Both the position numbers and the translations under genes were made by a program. The notes beneath the pieces are model-generated. The model searched no databases. It saw only the letters and a program-made list of their open reading frames with translations, and was not told where the DNA came from. Source: Rusavskia elegans (taxonomy: Eukaryota; Ascomycota; Lecanoromycetes; Teloschistales; Teloschistaceae). From it: DNA of 64,000 nt. The DNA is taken from contig SAUG01000108.1 of NCBI GenBank assembly GCA_011316305.1, positions 1 through 64,000 of the forward strand, read 5' to 3'. Shown one piece after another: positions 41,491 to 55,500 of the stretch (positions are counted from its first letter, which is position 1; each line of letters begins with the position of its first letter).

Positions 41491-43031
41491 ATTGATGAAC
41501 GATCGAAGGCTGTGTGGTTGATGATTTCAAGGGGTCTTTGGCAGGCTTCTTATACATTTTCAACGTCGCTGCACCTGCCTTAGTCCTTATCTTCAACTGA
41601 GCTGATCTTGCCCGCCGTTGCCCCGACAAGACTGCGGAGAGATGCCCGCAACCGGTAGGATACATCATATGCGGCCCTCGGTTGGGCAGAGTCGCAACGA
41701 GGATGGTGAAGATCGCACTCAAGGCTCGGAGCGAATCCGCTCCTTAGCGCCTTAGCGGGTGACGAAGCCAGTCTAGGAAGTTGAAGGTAGCCAGTCATGA
41801 CAGGATGCAGTGCCTCGGAATGCATACCAGAGCTTCGGCGCAGATCATGCCCAGCTGTGGATGATGAATAGTGGCAGAGATGTGCAGAGCCGGTGATCTA
41901 CCTGAATGTGTCAATAGTTTGGATAAGGTGACAGTTGGCCGAGAAAGGAGGCTTTGGCAGGAAGCTACGTTGGAGGAAGCCATGGACACCCGATAGGGGT
42001 ACCGAGTTAGGATCAGAAGGGAAGCTGGACCCTATTGTTATATCGCAGCTGTCAAAAATCCCTGCCCGCTCGGAAGGGAGATGATGCATGCCAAGGTATG
42101 GATCTTGGCACCAGCACGCACGCGGAAGGAGCTTCGACCGATAGGCGACGGGAGCAGATAGGCCACACATTCTCGGGTAACGCGGACCTCCAAGGGGGGA
42201 AGAGCTGAAGATAAGGTCCAGACCGAGGCTGCACCCGATATAAGCATAATCCAACCAAGAGTCCGCCACCAGTGACCCCCGATGCAGGTCCCCTCAAGTC
42301 CCGGCCTACCCCGGAAATGTCATCTGTGGTTGGACCAAGAATTCTCCGGAAGACATGACAGAGCTTGTGAGACCCCAGATTCGCTTGCAGATCCCGATTC
42401 CGCCGCCACGAGCGGTATTCCAGTCGATTGGGAAAGGTGGAAGAAACAAGGCTACAGGTCGCATCAACACCGGCTGCCATTTCATGACTGATGAGAAAGT
42501 GATTTTCGATATCGTAGAGATAGGGGCTTTGAAAAGCAAAGAATTAACTCGGCAACGAACGCCAATAGTGCTTTGCTGATGCACTCTAACGATTTTCTAT
42601 CACGACGGGCTCTCGTTGTGCGCTTCGCAGTAGAAGTGGAGGAACAGTGAGTGGTCTATGAAGCGGAACGACTTGCCTTTACGAGCGCATTCAACGCACA
42701 CACGGCTCACGTAGGATATCTTCTTATCGAACAGAGTAAGAAGCCGAGGTGCAGTAAATAAAGACTCGGAGAAAGAGGTTACAAGGCTACCTTTAATCTG
42801 GGCTGGGTTACCTTAAGTGCGTTGATATATCAACTCTCCGGCTACGCTAAATTCGTCTAGTAGGTTGTCGCTGGTTGTCATTTTCTGCGTTGAAGATGAG
42901 GCAGCCATCTCATCACTTTCATCGTGACTGGACGAATTATGACAAAGATGTCAACACCATCGTGACTACTATGCTCCTATGCTCCTCTAGATACCCTAAA
43001 CTTCACATCGGTCGCGATGAGTCAGGCCACG
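41491..43031. other. No supported gene
   Basis: Several overlapping frames on the minus strand between 41580 and 42584 are open for about 100-140 codons but show no family motif, and their overlap suggests high-GC chance frames. A decayed membrane-protein gene is possible (DYAYIGCSLGLDLIF at about 42235) but not demonstrable. Confidence 0.4.
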
Positions 43032-43682
43032 CTATGACCCATGTATATCCATCGCACTGTCCAAAATATTGACCGCCACCCCCGCCGCCATATTCAAAAT
43101 CACATCCAATACCACCCCACTGGCCGGATGCTCCAACCACCCCTGGAACCTTACCGCGCTTCCCCGTTGAGCCCGGAGCAAGAACATTCGGCATACGTAT
43201 TTGGCCAGCGCTATGGGCACGAAGCTGTTAGGGTAGTTGTACTGATCCCGTAGTCGAAAGACGAGTTCGAAAGGTCCATTTGGGATGCCCATTTGGAGCA
43301 GTTGAGCACGGAGGCCTGCGTATTGGGGGCTGGAGGTGGACTCGATCATGCTTTCATAGAAGTCGACGAGGGTGCGAGCGGCGGACTGGACGTTGCTGAA
43401 GGCTTGTTCGGACTCGATGATCATGATCCACCCGCCGGGGAGGGTGGTGCGGTCGCGTTTGATGAGGGCATGACTGGAGGGTCCGGTGTTCCGAACATGT
43501 AAGTTTGAAGCATATGGATTCAGATCCAGGACGTTTGGGACCGGGAGCTTGAGGGCGTTGGGACGATGGGTGTTGTACGGTGGTAAGGACACGGGCGTTG
43601 AAAGTGCGAGAGGGAAGATCAGGAGAAGGAATGTCAGGAGGTAGAGGCAGGGAGTGGACAATGGAATAGAGAGAGACTTCAT
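43032..43682 (-). CDS. Secreted or membrane-anchored protein, unknown family
   Basis: 216 residues, single exon. A strong signal peptide (MKSLSIPLSTPCLYLLTFLL then LIFPLALSTPV) precedes a proline/asparagine-rich segment and a helical domain: GGWIMIIESEQAFSNVQSAA, RTLVDFYESMIESTSS, GLRAQLLQMGIPNGPFELVF, YVCRMFLLRAQRGSAVRFQG, ASGVVLDVILNMAAGVAVNI. Only one cysteine is visible in the mature part. I do not recognise the family. The signal peptide and regular helix spacing support a real gene; a C-terminal hydrophobic stretch could be a membrane contact. Confidence 0.6.
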   Translation of the reverse strand: MKSLSIPLSTPCLYLLTFLLLIFPLALSTPVSLPPYNTHRPNALKLPVPNVLDLNPYASNLHVRNTGPSSHALIKRDRTTLPGGWIMIIESEQAFSNVQSAARTLVDFYESMIESTSSPQYAGLRAQLLQMGIPNGPFELVFRLRDQYNYPNSFVPIALAKYVCRMFLLRAQRGSAVRFQGWLEHPASGVVLDVILNMAAGVAVNILDSAMDIHGS

Positions 43683-44404
43683 GCTCTCGGGGTCATTGAG
43701 GTGAAGACTTGGAAGTGACAGTCAGCAATCAAGGGCCTCAGGAGTGGGCAATGCTGACACTTGCTAGTCACCAGATCAAGAACAGACAACAAAGAAGAAC
43801 TGTGGACCCAAGCTCCCTAAGAGCACCTTACTATAACAGCTTGTCATCGAGCAAGAATATTAATAGCGACATCGAGCACGGAGTTCGAGGGCTGTCACAC
43901 CAGCGCCTGTCCCTACCGTGTTTCTGCGGCCGTCGTAATCATTCGTTGCTTTGGCATTAAATTCTCAGACGATGGTCAGGTCTGGAACAGTGTTCCAGCG
44001 TGTAGTGAGGGATATGTCTCCCCGAAATACCTTAATGTCCGCAAGATAGCTTATGAGTACTATTAGCGATCTTCCGCCTGTCCCGTTGTATTACCCCCAC
44101 TGTTATGCGCCGATGGTTGAAACGGCCACGAGGCTCACCGGCGAGTTGGCAACAACTGAAAAGTAAGAAGATGTCATGTATTTGATCGAACACAGTATAT
44201 GTGGTGAAAGGAAGTGCCGTCTAAGGAACCATGTACGAGATGTGGTGAGATTTATCTTAGTCATGATGTCGGGTTGGGGCAAACCCGAATAAGGCTAGCT
44301 GAATGTGTTCAGAGGCATCACATGCAATTATGCAAACTACGTATCCTTGCCCTGGCCAGGATTATAGACAGCTTGCTTGCCCGCGTTTAAGTCGTATCCT
44401 AGCT
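43683..44404. other. Intergenic, edge of the AT-rich block
   Basis: Composition is normal until about 44390 and then changes within a few bases. No gene supported. Confidence 0.5.
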
Positions 44405-45994
44405 AGCCCTACTATAATTTAGTATAAAAATAGCTAAAATCTATAAAATAGTACAGCTTTAATAAATAATATCGCTATATATATAAAAATATAATTAAAT
44501 ATAGAAATTTTAAAACTATATATTAAATATTATATATAAATTATAGTATTTTTATATATATATATATAAATTCCACTATTCTATCTATTTCGACTACTAA
44601 TTCTATAATAATAATCGAATTATTATAATATAATATAGATATAAAAGGATAATATATAAAAATATTAAATATTTTTTTTATATATATAATAATAAAGCTT
44701 TATAATTAAATAGTTAAAATTCTATCGCTAGAAAATTAAAGGTATATATATTTAAATCCTATATTTATTAATTTAGATTTTTTAATCTAAAAAATAATTT
44801 TCTATATAATAGTTTCGAACTATAATAATAAAGTAAATAATAATAATATCTAATTTATAGATCTATATATTATAATACCGATAATATTTATATTATATAA
44901 AGAGTCCTAGTTAACGCGTTATTTAAATAGAATCTAATAAAATCTTTTTTTACTAATATATTACTATAGAAAATAGTAATAGTTTATTAGAATCTAATAT
45001 TACTTTTTTTTTTCTATTTAATATAAATTCTACGGGCTATATCTATACGGTTTCTCTTTAAACTATATATCGAAGTATCTTTCCTATATTATATATTTAT
45101 ATTCTTCCGTTTCGATTAATATATTAGTTTTATACTAGTATATTATACGTCTATATCATTTATTATTATTATTTATATCGGGATCGTTTTTAGCTTTAGA
45201 ATTAGTATATAATATACTAACTAGCTATTATAGTAAAAACTCTAACCTTTATTATTTTAGCGGTATCGAAAACTATATATCTATTTATAGAATTTAAATA
45301 TTTTATTAACTATATTACTACGGCGGAGTATTGAAATCTAGTAGTAATTTTATAGAAAATAAATTAATCTATAATAGAAATTAGATTTATCTAATAAATA
45401 AAAAAATAGAAAAGTAAAAAAAAGATTTTATTTAGATAATCGCGGTATATTTAGTAGATAGTAAAATTCTAATTTAGAAAATCTAACGTCTAAAAAGCTG
45501 ACTTAGAATAGATTATATTATAGGATAGATAGAAAAGTTTTAAAATAATTTTATTAGTATCCGGATATATATAAAACTAGAAATTAGTTTTTCCGTTACT
45601 ATTTAGAGAAATATATAAAACCGGATTAGTATTTATTATTAATATTAATAGAATTAAAAGTTTATATCATTTTAGGTAAAGTAGATAAAGTTAAATATCG
45701 TAGGCTAAATTATTAAAAAAAAGTTTTTTATTAATTCGCTTCTTTTTCTAGAGTCTAGCTTTATAGTAGAGTTTTATACAAGGTTCGATTACTGAAATAG
45801 TACCAGAATTCTTAGTACTATTGTATATAATTAATACTTTAGTATATATAGCTCTATAGATATAACTTTTAAAATAAATCGAATACTTTCGAATAATATA
45901 AAAATATCTAAAATTAAATTATATTTAAATTTAATATAGAGTATATAAGAATTTTAGATATTATATCTATAGATTTAGCGTTTTTTAATAGATA

Positions 45995-46500
45995 ACTCCG
46001 TATTTTATATTTATCGAAAATTCTTTTTCTTTAACTACTATCTTTAACCTTATACTATATACTAATTATATAAATTCTAAAGTTAAATCTTTTAGATATT
46101 ATAACTCTATATCTATACTATTAAATTTAAAAATTTCTAGTATACGCGATTAGATTTAGATAAATAGTACCTTTTTAATATTATTTACTTTAATTTTAGA
46201 AAATATTCCCCTACGTTCTTACTACTAAAAGTTACTAGAAATAATTCTTTAAATAGAGCTAGTTCTACGAAAATTCCGTATTTTATAAATAGTTTTATTA
46301 AAAACTCCTTTTTTTTAACTACTATTTTTAATTATATATCCTATATTAACTATATAAATATTAAAATTAAAACTTTTCGATATTATAGATATATATATAT
46401 AGTATCCGATTTAAAAAGATCTAGTATATACGACCTAAACCGAGTAAATAGTATCTCTTTAATATTATTTACCTCGATCGTAGAAAACAGTCTACTACTA
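45995..46500. repeat. Diverged tandem repeat inside the AT-rich block
   Basis: The stretch 45995-46225 and the stretch 46280-46500 share long similar runs (CCGTATTTTATA, TTTTTCTTTAACTACTAT/TTTTTTTTAACTACTATT, TAGTATAYRCGAYYTAR, AATAGTAYCTYTTTAATATT). The offset is about 285 bases. It probably represents a duplicated coding or LTR segment of a RIP-affected element; no function is assigned. Confidence 0.55.
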
Positions 46501-48652
46501 AAAAATATTAAAAAATCTATTTATTTAAAATTATATTAGATATTTAATTTAGATCTATATATAAATTTTAGTAACGTTATAGAATTTATTATATATTTAA
46601 ATAGTCTATAACTATATCTAAAAAGCCTATAATTACTTTATATATAAATTCCGTCCGATTCTTATTATTAAAAGATATTTCTAACTACTTTAGAATTTAA
46701 TAGGCTTCCTAGTCGCTTCTATTTAGACGTCGGTATAGATATATAAGTCTCGCTATAGTAAATAGCGGAATCTATATAGAAAATCTATTATAATTAAACG
46801 TTCCTTCTAATATAATACTATTAATTTCCCGGACCTATAAAATAGCTATATAGATAAAACCGGGGGTAAAGTTCTTTCTAGTTAAATCTAGTATAACTTT
46901 ATTTAATATTAAACTCTGGCTTTTATATACTATAATAGCGAAAGCGAAAGTTAAAAGAAATTATTTCTATTAGCTAATTTAATTTTTAAACTCGATCTAC
47001 TATATTCGCTATTTAATAGAAATAAATTATCTACTATTATAATCGTAGCCGAGTTTATTTTTATATTAATCGAATTCTATAAAAACTATTACTAACGGTA
47101 TTTAAAATAGATTCTATATACTATTATTTTATAGAATCTAGTATACGGTATTTATTATACTATTAACTAAACTTTCTATAACGTTTATATTATATATAAA
47201 TATAACTCGAATATTTTTACTAAAAAGAAATTCGTTTTCTAAATATTCTATATTATCGAGATCGACCTATTTAAATTTATTACTATTATTCTAGGCGTAG
47301 ATTTTAATAATAGGTCTATCGAAGTTTCGTAGCCTGCTTTTATTATAGCTACGAATAATCTCTTTATTAGGATATAAATATAAAGTATTATAAAAACTTA
47401 TACGATTTTTAACTAAAAGTCTAGACTCTAAATATATAATTAGAAACTTTTAACTTTTAATTACTATAAAACTATCCCGGAATTAGTCTAATATATAGCG
47501 GAACTATTAAATTTTTAGAATAGTTTCCCGAATATATATATTTTTATTAAAGAAGATTATTTTTATAAAAGTATTATAAACGTTTTTACCTATAATAACC
47601 TCCGATTTAATATAAAGCTTTACTAAAAAGTATATTAAAACGTTTATAACTAGAGTTAATTAAGTAAAGTCGCCGTATAGTAGAATATTTATACCGTTAA
47701 AGTTTCCTTTAAAGGGTTCCTATTTGGAATTATATTAAGTTTTCATATATATATATATATTTTATTAACGTTATATACGGCAACGATTATTATATTTTAC
47801 GTATAAAGAAATTTTTACAGCTAAAGATATATAGTTCGTCAGGTAAAGTTTATAACGCAGTTAATTATTTCTATTTAATTATTTCCTTTTTTATTCGATT
47901 ATAAATCTTCTACTATATAAATATAATTTCGTTACTCGTAGTCCTCGGTCTACTAGTCCTTCTTCGACGTTATATATAATTATCAGCTTCTAATATTTCC
48001 GCTATATCTTTTTACTATACTACGAAATAGTTATCTATATCCGTCGCCTCGGTTATATTTATTATATAACTTATATCTAAACGTTCCGCTAAACTATTAA
48101 AATACTTTTTAACCTATCTAGCTTTAAAAAAGTTACTAGGTAGTACGCTAGCTACTATAGCTAGAAGCTTTATCCGGTCGATTAGATTAAAAGGAAATAG
48201 GGAGATCGGATAGCGCGTTTTAAAGGCGGTAAAAAAGCTATTTTTATCGAAGTTAAAATAGATTACTCTAGCTATAACGAAGTAGTCGACGACTGCGCGG
48301 GTAGATATAGTTATTACGGATATACTACCGTTTAGTCTAGTTTATAGCTATAGCTATTAGCGGGAGTATATACGTACGTAAAGGCTTTTAATAAGTCGTA
48401 GTACTTGCGAGGGGTATTATAGGGCTTGTATTACTAATAAAAGAAAAAGAAGCGATAACTGCGAGATATATTTACCTATAAAAATTTCTACGTTAGTTAA
48501 ATTATCGGTAGAAGGATACGTTATATTACTGGATAAATTAAAATTAAAATTCTATAGAAAGAACTATTATTTACGTTAACTAAATTTAGATATAAATTCT
48601 GTTACCGTATATTTAATACTGGTATACCAACGCTTGATTTGTTTACCGAACC

Positions 48653-48700
48653 ACTGGTTTACCGGGCATCAAAACCAAAACCAAATTAACTAAATAAATA
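48653..48700 (+). mobile_element. 3' terminus of a LINE-like element
   Basis: ACTGGTTTACCGGGCATC through AAATAAATA matches the 52-bp footprint at 27009-27060 (reverse complement) with two RIP-type differences and one indel. The terminal AAATAAATA tail marks the 3' end of a plus-strand non-LTR element, so its body should lie upstream, within 44405-48652, but is too mutated for me to read. Confidence 0.6.
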
Positions 48701-50123
48701 CCGCTAAAGTATTCGTTAGATTTATTCTAAATCTGCCGAAATCGCTAGTCGATAAAGTAAAACTATTTAAAGCTAATTATAGACTTTTTATTAATAATAA
48801 TAATATTATAGTACTTTAATCGAAACTAGGTTTTACTAATTTAATTAGCTATAAAAAAAAGAAAAAGTTTATTAACCGAAAATTTAAATAGTAAATAGAA
48901 AGTTAAACCGTTATTTAGATAAACAGCTATATCTATAGGAGTTATATAATAAATAGAATACTATTCCGAAAGCCTACTATATCGATAGTATAAGAATTCC
49001 AAATATATTATAATAGTAAAAATTTTCTAGACTTTCCGGTACCGGCTTCGCTATCTAGATAAAGTAATAACTATAGACTACTAGAATCGGAATAACTTTA
49101 TATTATCTTTTTAAAAACTTTATATTACCAGAAATTAAAGTCTTCGGTACTATATCTATCGATAGTAGGAGCTACTATTTTAGATTAAATTTAGTATTAT
49201 AATACCGTATTCTTATTAGAATAAATAAAGTTAATTCGAATAAAAGAAATCATAAGCCTGCCGTTATTACTAAACTAATTCAAGTTTCTATTACCCGGAT
49301 ATTCGCCTAGATTAGATAGTATAAATATATTAATCTCGTCTCGATTAGGTCTATATCTAGCTATAATTTTATTAGGATCTTCTATACGATTATCTTTTAC
49401 TTTATTATCGCTAGATTCTAATCTATTATCTTTAAAGCTATCTTTAAAAAAGGATTTAGTACCGAATATATTATTACTATAGATATAATTTATTTTATAA
49501 TATTAGTAGATCTCTATCTAAAAAATATACTCGATTATATCGATAAACCGGAAGATATCGAAGGTTAGATTTTAGAAAAAATAGTATAATATTAGTTTAG
49601 CTCTATAGAAATTAGACTATTATTAATCGAGATTAGGATTATAATAAAAAAAAAAGGAGATTATAGTAGGTCGAAACCGTTTATATTATTCTAATTTTCT
49701 TTTAATCTAATCTCCTATATATTAGAGTAACGAAACGTTTTTTATAGCTTTATTTCTATTATAGTAGCTTTTTAAAGCGGTTATTTTAGGACCTTTATCT
49801 AGATTATCTAAATCTAGCGGTCGACTACGTTTTTCTAAAAGCTTTAAATCTAGAAAATAGTATATACGGTTTAAATTCTAAAGATTTTTATTAATTAAAT
49901 AGTAATAGATTTTTTAGGCCGACTAGTTATACTTACTAATAAACTTATTTATTACTTTCCGGATTAGAGAAACTATTAGTAAATATAAATTAATAGCAGA
50001 TAAAATTTCTATAATTAAATCGTCGAGTTTAGCGAATTTCTTTTTAGCCTTTAAATAGTATTTAGCTAAGTAATTAATTACTATTCCTAGATTTATATAT
50101 AGAAAAATATTAGTATTTATAAA

Positions 50124-50543
50124 CCAGATATTACGTCTACGATTCCACAGAGGTTTTCTAAAAGAATTGGCCAGGCAAGCGAGCCTAATTATCTATAGCC
50201 GCCTATAGTCGTTATAGCCGCTCCTTCTAATAGGACTTTTAGTAGACGGCTATCTATCGGCCTTTATAGCTACTTTTACTATATATATCGCTTATTACTC
50301 CTATAGATAGTTTCTCTCGTTAGTTATTAATATAATTATTAAATATATTTCTACTATTCTCTTCTTAATTATCTTATAATAAAGACGCCTTATAATATCG
50401 TAACCGTACCTCTACGGCTATATAAGATTAGTTACGATAACCTACGCTAGAATTCTCTTACTATTTAGTAGTTCGGACTACGTCTACTGCTGTAGCTAGG
50501 CTCGAACGTAACGCCCTCTGATATACAAGGACGTTACACCAGA
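50124..50543. mobile_element. Solo LTR (410 bp) with TSD CCAGA
   Basis: CCAGA at 50124-50128 and 50539-50543 brackets 410 bases that start TATTACGTC (TG changed to TA) and end GGACGTTACA, i.e. inverted terminal bases TRTTACGTC/GACGTTACA of an LTR. Composition is less AT-biased than its surroundings, so the insertion is younger than the DNA around it. No internal element sequence is present, as expected after recombination between LTRs. It is unrelated in sequence to the Gypsy LTRs at 52156. Confidence 0.75.
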
Positions 50544-52155
50544 CTATAATAATAGCGGGACTATACCTATCTATATAGCTATTATTTTATATCGAATAGA
50601 AGAATTTATATTTAGAATCCTCTCTACGAATAAGGTATAGAGCGTCGATATATTTAAAAAAAAAAAAGCGAAAACGGTAGATATCTTTTTAAAAGATTAT
50701 ATTAAAGTATTTATAATAGCTCGTTATATATTTTATATATCGTTAGTAGCTATTTTAAATATTTGCGAGCTCGGCTAGAGAATTCGAATAATAAAGGAAG
50801 GTTTTATTTATAGGCTATTTAGCTAGTAGGCCTGCCGCCGTATTCGGATTAAAGGCGAAAACCTTTAACTTCTAGTAGAATAGAAAATTATCTTTATTAA
50901 TAGTTAAAAATAAAACGCTATCGAATTAGAAAAGATTATAAATATAGCCGCTGCTTTTAGTTTACTATTTAAACCGAAACTAGTAATCTTTAATAGGCCC
51001 GAAAACTATAAATAAAACTATTTTTAAAAAAGTATAGAAGCGAATAGTAAACTAATATACTATAATTATAGATTTCTTTTAAAACTATTAAACGGCTATT
51101 TACTACTGCTCTATTTTATCTAAACTAATATATTTAGTTTTATCTTTTTTAGAAAAATATTAGTAGAAGTCGTTCTATTATATATCGGCGGCGTTTAATA
51201 AAAAAAAGATAGTAGACGTTCCTAATTAATAATATATCGTATTAAGTTTATTATAAACTTTTATCTAATAAGGCCGTATCTCTCGTAATATAGCGGTATA
51301 GCGGCTAATTAGATTATAGAAAAATATATATTTATCTTTAATTAATATCCGGAATTTATTTTTATCTAATATAGAAAATTTATAATTCTTCTATATATAA
51401 CGGCTAGCTTTACTCGCCTATTTATATAAGTTATAATTAAACGTCTAGTAATAGAATTTAGAATAGCGGACGAAACGGCCGACTTTATAGCGTATTAGAT
51501 AATATATATATTTAGGCTCCGAAATAATCTTCTAGCAGCTCGCGGTAAAGGAAATTATTCTATTTAGAAATAATATAGAGAAAGCGAGGAAGGAAATATA
51601 GTTAAAAGAATTATTTTTACTAAAAAGAATATCTTTAATTATTACCGCTAAAAAAGTAGATATAGAAGTAAATAAAATAGAATTAGCTATATTTTAATTA
51701 TTATTATAAAAATAATCGAAGGCGGTAGTAAACTATTTACGTTTAGTTCTATTAGTAGCCAGATTAGGTATAACAGACTCTTTAACGAAAGGTATATTAT
51801 TGCCGTCTATATCTATTATTTCTATAAATAATTCCTCGGCGTTTTATTTATTATTAGTAATAGAACGCTTTTATTTTTATTAGGATAGTCGATCGTAGAT
51901 AGATTTATCGAGTAGTAGTTAAAAGAGGTATTTTTTATCGATAGTAATATTATAGTATTCTAGGTAATAGATAATAAAATATCGGAGCTAGATCTTTATA
52001 TAGCTACGGCGTATAAAATACCTCCTTTTAAATTTACGCCGGATACTACTTTTAGAGTCGATAGATAAAAGAATGAATTTTAAAATCTCTAGTTTATTAG
52101 AAAGAAAAGATAGTTTTATTATAATCTTCGCCGTATTCGCTATAAAGCTATATAC

Positions 52156-52647
52156 TATTATAGGATTATCTGGAAGTCCTAATATTTCTAAAGATTGGTT
52201 AGACTTATTAGTATATCTATAAACGGAGGTATAACGGATAATTACTTTAAATTAATATAAAAATAAGTCAGTCTGATTACTAGAGCAGTATATAGCGATA
52301 ACTAATAAATTAAATACGAGCTATAAAGGCGTCGAATTCGGAATTTATATAAATAATAAAATCCTCTACTATTTAGATTATTTATTAACTAAAATAATTA
52401 AGATAACTTTATCTTAAGATATTTATTTACTAAAACTACTAAGATTAGGGTATTTATAGTATTTATTTACTAAAACTATTATAATTAGAATATTTATAGT
52501 ATTTATTTACTAAAACCGCTAAAATATTTTTTAATATTAATATTAAAGCCGTCTTATATATCTTTATCTATCGAAACGTAATAGAAAATCCTACGCTATA
52601 CTAAATACTATCGCGTTTCCGAAGATATACTGCCTATATTTATAATA
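52156..52647 (-). repeat. 3' LTR of the Gypsy element
   Basis: Starts TATTATAGGATTATCTGG and ends TATTTATAATA on the plus strand; the original ends were probably TGTTAT..ATAACA. It aligns along its whole 492 bp to the split right LTR and, in reverse, to the solo LTR at 58478. Confidence 0.85.
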
Positions 52648-55339
52648 TTAGATTCCTTCTTTAGAATTTTCGTCCTAAAAATCTATCGTCTCTTCTTTTT
52701 TATAAATAAAAGGAAAAAACTATTAATCGAAGATTATTATAAGAAAATCCTATTACTAGATATCGGTATATTAGTTCTATATTTTTATTAGAATTATTTT
52801 TAATCGGGGAAACTTTATTATATTAGCGAAGGTTTCGAAAAGTATATTGATTATATAGAATAAGCCTATTTCTATAATCTTATTCTATTAGATACTACGC
52901 GTTAGTATAGTTTTAAAGATAAATATAAAAAATTAAAGTAAAAGTTATATAAAATATATATAAAATAATAGTATTTACTTTATTATTTAAATTATATTAA
53001 AAAAGAGTAGCATATTATAATTAATAGTAAACTATAAAATATTAAATAATTAGAATATAAAAGTAATACCGCGGATCCGTTTTTTTCTATAGATCTAAAT
53101 TTTTTTATCGATATAGCTTCCGAGTAGATTTTTCTATCTAGCAATTCTAGCTAATCGATAACTTTTTTAGTTTCTTTTAATAGAACTATTATAAAGCTTT
53201 CTAGCAATTTACTAAATATTTTTTAGATTTTTAGATATTTTCCGAAATAGAATAACCTTTTTATTTAATTAGATAGTTCTAACCTTTCTATTATAGAATC
53301 TTTTCGACTATAAAAGTATCTTCCTTTTATATTTTAAAATTAAACGTCTATTATAATAGCGTTCCGGTATCGGTTAGTTCTAAAAGAAATATATAGAATA
53401 CCGGATATATTTTAATATCTTTAGATAAATTAAATTTAAAATTCTAAAGTCTTCTAATTTCTTTAATTAAAAATAGTCCGACTTTAATATAATTAAATTT
53501 TTTACTTAAAGTTTTTATTTTTAGATTTTTTATAAAAAGGTATATTTTATTTTCTTTTTTTAACTAAAGTACTATTTTTTGTTTTCTATTCTAGTATTTA
53601 TCTAAATATTTTTATATCTTTAAAATATTCCTATATATTTTTTTTTAAATATCGATTTTTTAAATCGTTAATTCCGCTAATTAATATAGTAGCGGTTATT
53701 TAAATAGGTTCGGATTTCTTCAATTATCGGTATAGAATAGTATTTCCTTTATTATATTAGATTTTCTTATATTAAATACTAATTATACTATTAGTAATAG
53801 TTAAATCTAATTATTTTAAGCGTTATTAATATAGTATTTTAGATATTATTTAAGTATCTAGTTAGTATATTCTATCTATCTATCTATTATTAGATAGAAA
53901 GCTATTAATATTTTTAGTTTAATACTAAATAGAGAAATAAAGGTTTTCTAATAGTTTAAAGTAAAGAATTTATTTCTATTATTTATTAATACCTCCGGTA
54001 GTCTATAGTACCGAAATAATTAATCTAGAATAATAAATCTAAATTATTTTACTATAAAATCTTCTTTTAATAGAATTATATAGATATATTTTATAAATTT
54101 ATCTATTATATTAAATATCGAGTCGTATTTTATATTTATCGTCAGGTCTTTTAATTTTAGGAATTTAATAATAAAGTCTAATATAACTTTCTTCTATAGT
54201 AAATCCGGTAGTTTCTAATACTAGATCTTTTTATAACGAGTATATATATTATATTTGTTTTATTAATAACTAAAATATTTTTTAATATATATTTCGACGT
54301 ATTATCTTATATTAGAAAACTGGTAATACTATTATAAATATTATATTATCTTCGTTATATTTAGATATTTTTATAGTATTTTATTATAGTACTTTCTACT
54401 ATATTTGTCGATTTTTTTATCTAGTATTTATAGTTTTCTTTTTTTAATAGAAAACTATTTCTAGTCGTTTAGAAGTATTTATAGTATTATATTTATTTTA
54501 TACTTATTTACTAATAGTAATTTATTTCTATTAATTTTAAAAATATTATTACTAAAAACCTCTTTTATTTTTATATAATTACTTTTTTAATTTAAAACGT
54601 CTATTTTTCTATTTTTTTTATCTAGAATATAATATATTTTAAATTTATACTAACCGAAGAGTTTAGACTATCGTATTTATTTTCTATTAAATTATTTTAT
54701 TATTATAAAATATAAAAGATTTTTATAGTTTATAAAAATTATTAATTCCGGTAATTCTTTAATATATACTTTTTACTATTCTAGTATAGCTACTATAGCT
54801 AGTAGTTTCTTATTATAGATATCGTAATTCTATTTCGCTAGCGATAATTTTCTAGATATATATACTATCGGGTACTATTTACTATTATATTATTATAGAT
54901 AATCTGTATCTATAGCTAAATCTAATAAGTCCGTTTCTATATATAATAGTTTTCTAGAATCGAATATTTTAAATACTAGATCTTTTATATATATTTTTTT
55001 AAAATCTTTAAATATTTATTATTTTTTTTCTCTCTAATACTATTCGGTAGTATTTTTTATTAAAATTATTAAAATAAAAGCTTTTTTAGGATAGTTTTTT
55101 ATAAACTTTTAATTATAGTTTATAAATCTAAAAAAACTTTAGATTTCCGTAATATTTATTAGTATTTCCTATTTTATAATAGCTTTTATTTTATTAGAAT
55201 CGATACGTAATCTATTTCGCCCTATAATAAATTCTAGAAAGTTAATTTCTTTTTTATAGAATTTATACTTTTCTAGTTTAAAACGTAAGTCTTTCTTTTC
55301 TAGATATTTAAAAATCTTACTAATATATTATTTATATTC

Positions 55340-55500
55340 TTCGAATATTTTAAAAAAAACCAGAATATTATTAAAATAGGCGATAATAAATATATCGAGA
55401 TATTTTTTAAATATATTATTAATTATATTCTAATAGATTACCGGGGCGTTTATAAATCCGAACGATATTACTATATATTTATAAAAACTGTATTATATTC
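55340..55500 (-). pseudogene. Reverse transcriptase core of the Gypsy element (RIP-mutated)
   Basis: The minus-strand frame gives KYIVISFGFINAPVIY, a stop, NIINNIFKKYLDIF and IIAYFNNILVFFKIFEEY. The FGF.NAP block and the following [YF]xxDI(L)-type box are the hallmarks of Ty3/Gypsy reverse transcriptase. Both catalytic aspartates of that box read as Asn (GAT/GAC to AAT), a RIP-type change that would abolish activity. Confidence 0.85.

Noticed and set aside
42052..42584. Overlapping minus-strand frames of 92-142 codons
   Set aside because: No recognisable domain, no shared codon pattern, mutually overlapping; could be a decayed gene but not supportable.
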